A stretch of 8,013 nucleotides of DNA from Candidatus Aminicenantota bacterium (GTDB lineage Bacteria; Acidobacteriota; Aminicenantia; Aminicenantales; Aminicenantaceae), in the NCBI GenBank assembly GCA_030633795.1, contig DAOWCB010000050.1:1-8013 (forward strand), in the 5' to 3' direction. The position numbers and the translations under genes were made by a program. Below are positions 6,475 to 8,013 of this stretch, piece after piece. Below the pieces are notes generated by a model that searched no databases, was not told where the DNA came from, and worked only from the letters and a program-made list of their open reading frames with translations. The number at the start of each line of letters is the position of its first letter. Positions within the stretch are counted from its first letter, which is position 1.

Positions 6475-6532
6475 TGCAACACTTTTTAAACATATTTCCT
6501 GAATCAACTATAACCTGGATTATTGACAAGCC

Positions 6533-6655
6533 AAAATCCTCCGCCTCACCCTAGCATTAAAGGATGAGAGGCGTTACCCATGCAGTTGTGGGGAGCTGCC
6601 GCAAATGGGCTATAACAAAGCCAATACAGTGAGATTGGCTCGCTCGCAGGATTTT
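6533..6655 (+). other. Three-hairpin module closed by an 8-bp helix (upstream part of the structured element)
   Basis: AAAATCCT (6533-6540) and AGGATTTT (6648-6655) are perfect complements that enclose three hairpins. The first is CGCCTCA...TGAGAGGCG (6543-6573, with bulges). The second is CCCATGCAG/CTGC...ATGGG (6577-6609, a 5+4 bp stem with a one-sided bulge). The third is AGCCAAT/ATTGGCT (6619-6640, perfect 7 bp, 8-base loop). This is a four-way-junction layout. It carries no credible reading frame. It may be the 5' part of the adjacent RNA or the end structure of an IS200/IS605-type element. The strand is assigned only by analogy with the neighbouring module. Confidence 0.5.
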
Positions 6656-6660
6656 CTTCT

Positions 6661-6979
6661 ATTTTGTGTGGGTAAGCTCTAATGAAAGATACATCGGGTA
6701 TGTCCGTAGCGCCATTGAAGATTTAGCCTTCGCGAGTCGTTCTTCGAGGGAATCTGATGGAGTCAGACGGCCATGTTGTATTGAGCACGACTTTGCAAAA
6801 GGATTAGAGATGCAGGCAAACGCGGGAACAGAGGATAGAGTGAAAGAGGTTGGGTGTTAATGTGCGCAGTTCAAAGCCGCCGAGAAGGGCGATGAGAGAA
6901 TGGCGTTAAAAATCTGAACTAGAGCGGAGGACATGCCTGTTGGATATGGAAAACTCTGAAAATTATGCCCACACAAAAT
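6661..6979 (+). ncRNA. Putative structured RNA, HEARO/omega-RNA-like, stand-alone
   Basis: A perfect 12-bp inverted repeat, ATTTTGTGTGGG (6661-6672) and CCCACACAAAAT (6968-6979), encloses about 300 bases full of nested stems. These are GAAG/CTTC (6717-6731); AGTCGT/ACGACT (6735-6740 with 6787-6792) containing the TCTGA/TCAGA hairpin (6753-6767); TTTGC/GCAAA (6792-6796 with 6816-6820, sharing base 6792 with the previous helix); and AGTTCA/TGAACT (6868-6873 with 6915-6920) containing CGCC/GGCG (6878-6891). No reading frame here looks like a protein. The size, the multi-branched form and the 3' end running into an ATG (6965) resemble HEARO, the omega-RNA found just upstream of iscB nuclease genes, which also occurs as orphan copies. 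No iscB follows. The family is inferred from memory and layout; the structure is seen directly. I found no clear promoter or terminator. Confidence 0.5.
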
Positions 6980-7001
6980 GGAAGAGAACCATTCAGGTTA
7001 A

Positions 7002-8013
7002 CTATTCGGTGGGGAATGCCAGGGCGGCATAACTCACAGCGGACTGGGTCGCCTCTTCCATCCAGAAATCATACCCCAACACATGCCCTGTTCTGCCGGA
7101 AAGAAGCTCGAGCAACAGAGCTAGGGTCGAAAAGCCGCATACATTGTACTTGTTGCTCTCTCTTTGAACCAAGGACCAGAAGGTCGTCACATCGCCTCGG
7201 CAGATTGCATCCAGCAGAGCTCGATCGTGTTCTTTTGCTTCAAGAAGCAACGAAGTAGCCGGTTCGCAATGACCGAACTTTGGCCCTATATGTGAAAAAT
7301 CGATCCCTGCAACGATAAGAGCAGAATTTTCTTTATCTCCCAAAAAAAGGCGGAGGCCGGAAATGAAATCGGACATTCCTGGAATTTCCCCGGGCTTGGA
7401 AAAACGATGCAGGACCTTGTGGAGGGATCCACAAAGGACCGGCATCAATTGGAAACCATCCCCTAACATATGTTGCAGAAACAGGATTTGAAATTCAAGG
7501 GAATGTTCGTTTTTGTGGTCGATATCATGAGGTGCAATAATCTCGGGGGAACATTTTTCTTTCAATCTTTCAACCTCATCCCTGGCTGTTTTGACTCGGC
7601 CCAAGGGGGTGACAAAATCTTTTGTCGTCAGGGAGAAATAGGATTCCGAAAGATTATGCCCTGTTCCAAGAAGCAAGATCTTTTCAGGAGAAAGCCCCTT
7701 CACAACCTGGTATGCCTTAGCATAGACTTTTTTCCCGACATCGAGATCGATATGAGGAGCAACAACAGCTGATATTTGTTTCCGTTCGAGAACAGCGGGC
7801 TGCCCATTCTCGTTGCCAAGGATGGATTGGATATAGGGAGTGAGCTCATCCGGTTTATCAGGATAGGCTTTCCCAGCAAGGCAAGCCTCGCGGGTTTGGC
7901 GTTGCATATATTCCTTTACGATCCTCTTTTTTTTCTGTCTATAATTTTGGCTATCTATCAGAAAAATCTTGTCGAGTTGGGATATCATATCTTCAACATC
8001 CTCAGATCTGACA
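7002..8013 (-). CDS. Memo-family protein (AMMECR1-Memo-radical SAM system protein B type), 5' end outside window
   Basis: This protein has the Memo fold, related to extradiol dioxygenases and often encoded with AMMECR1 and radical-SAM partners; its reaction is not established. Counting from the internal Met at 7988, the Memo domain runs from about 34 to 328. It has CLAGKAYP (36-43), APHIDLDVG (His79), GTGHNLS (His111), DHKNEHSLEFQ (His162), AGIDFSHIG (His233) and NVCGFS (Cys284). These correspond to the histidine/cysteine pocket of MEMO1. The frame stays open through 8012 (VRSEDVED before the Met). The SEDVEDMISQLDKIFLIDS stretch looks like the C-terminal part of the N-terminal domain known in longer homologues, so ATG 7988 is probably not the start. 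The gene ends 23 bases from the structured RNA element; no convincing terminator is seen, only a weak AACC/GGTT hairpin (6987-6999). Confidence 0.88.
   Translation of the reverse strand, partial: VRSEDVEDMISQLDKIFLIDSQNYRQKKKRIVKEYMQRQTREACLAGKAYPDKPDELTPYIQSILGNENGQPAVLERKQISAVVAPHIDLDVGKKVYAKAYQVVKGLSPEKILLLGTGHNLSESYFSLTTKDFVTPLGRVKTARDEVERLKEKCSPEIIAPHDIDHKNEHSLEFQILFLQHMLGDGFQLMPVLCGSLHKVLHRFSKPGEIPGMSDFISGLRLFLGDKENSALIVAGIDFSHIGPKFGHCEPATSLLLEAKEHDRALLDAICRGDVTTFWSLVQRESNKYNVCGFSTLALLLELLSGRTGHVLGYDFWMEEATQSAVSYAALAFPTE

Noticed and set aside
6666..6860. Open frame of 64 residues on the plus strand inside the structured block
   Set aside because: No recognisable domain and no ribosome site; the stretch is better explained by RNA stems.
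6661..6979. Group II intron (the block contains GTGTG near its 5' end)
   Set aside because: I find no domain V hairpin with its AGC/GTTC helix and GNRA loop near the 3' end, and no reverse transcriptase.
6533..6979. RNase P RNA, tmRNA, SRP RNA or 6S RNA
   Set aside because: The conserved cores I know (for example GGAAAGTCC and ACAGAAA of RNase P RNA) are absent.
6661..6979. Terminal inverted repeats of a MITE or DDE transposon
   Set aside because: The 12-bp arms could be that, but no target duplication flanks them and the dense internal stems fit an RNA better. Not excluded outright.
6965..7258. Plus-strand open frame starting MPTQNGR
   Set aside because: Most of it is antisense to the Memo gene and has no IscB or other motif. 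Only its ATG is kept as a possible relic.

Overview
The window comes from a bacterium. The diderm-type lipoprotein signals, an RbsB/RbsA-type sugar importer, exported peptidases and Shine-Dalgarno/sigma70-like signals all fit one. I cannot fix the phylum from the sequence. The mix of an M64 peptidase, a plant-arginase-like ureohydrolase and a Memo protein with an N-terminal extension reminds me of Acidobacteriota/Aminicenantes-like genomes, but this is only an impression.

Layout. All genes but one lie on the minus strand. At the left edge (1-1636) are the ATPase (cut by the window) and the lipoprotein substrate-binding subunit of a carbohydrate-type ABC importer. Their promoter places the predicted transcript start exactly on the A of the start codon. 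Next (1740-2145) is a self-contained unit for a 65-residue protein of unknown function, with its own consensus promoter, Shine-Dalgarno site and intrinsic terminator. Divergent from it on the plus strand is a free methionine-(R)-sulfoxide reductase (fRMsr, GAF fold; 2316-2792). It ends tail-to-tail, two bases from the stop codon of the next operon.

The central operon (6409 down to 2795, minus strand) holds an arginase/agmatinase-family hydrolase, an M64-family lipoprotein metallopeptidase that overlaps it by four bases, and an exported M20-family peptidase. The M64 gene is broken into two frames at a run of six A residues; a -1 shift there restores a full-length 493-residue protein with an intact HEFGH zinc site. 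Together the operon reads as extracytoplasmic protein/peptide breakdown plus use of a guanidino compound.

Between the arginase promoter and the 3' end of a Memo-family gene (7002-8013, cut by the right edge) lies about 530 bp with no credible protein gene. It is densely structured on the plus strand. A module at 6533-6655 folds as three hairpins closed by an 8-bp helix. A second module at 6661-6979 is closed by a perfect 12-bp helix and contains several further stems. Its 3' end runs into an ATG whose reading frame goes nowhere. This organisation resembles a stand-alone HEARO/omega-RNA locus (the guide-RNA class of IscB, IS200/IS605-type elements) that has lost its nuclease, and it is the most interesting object in the window.
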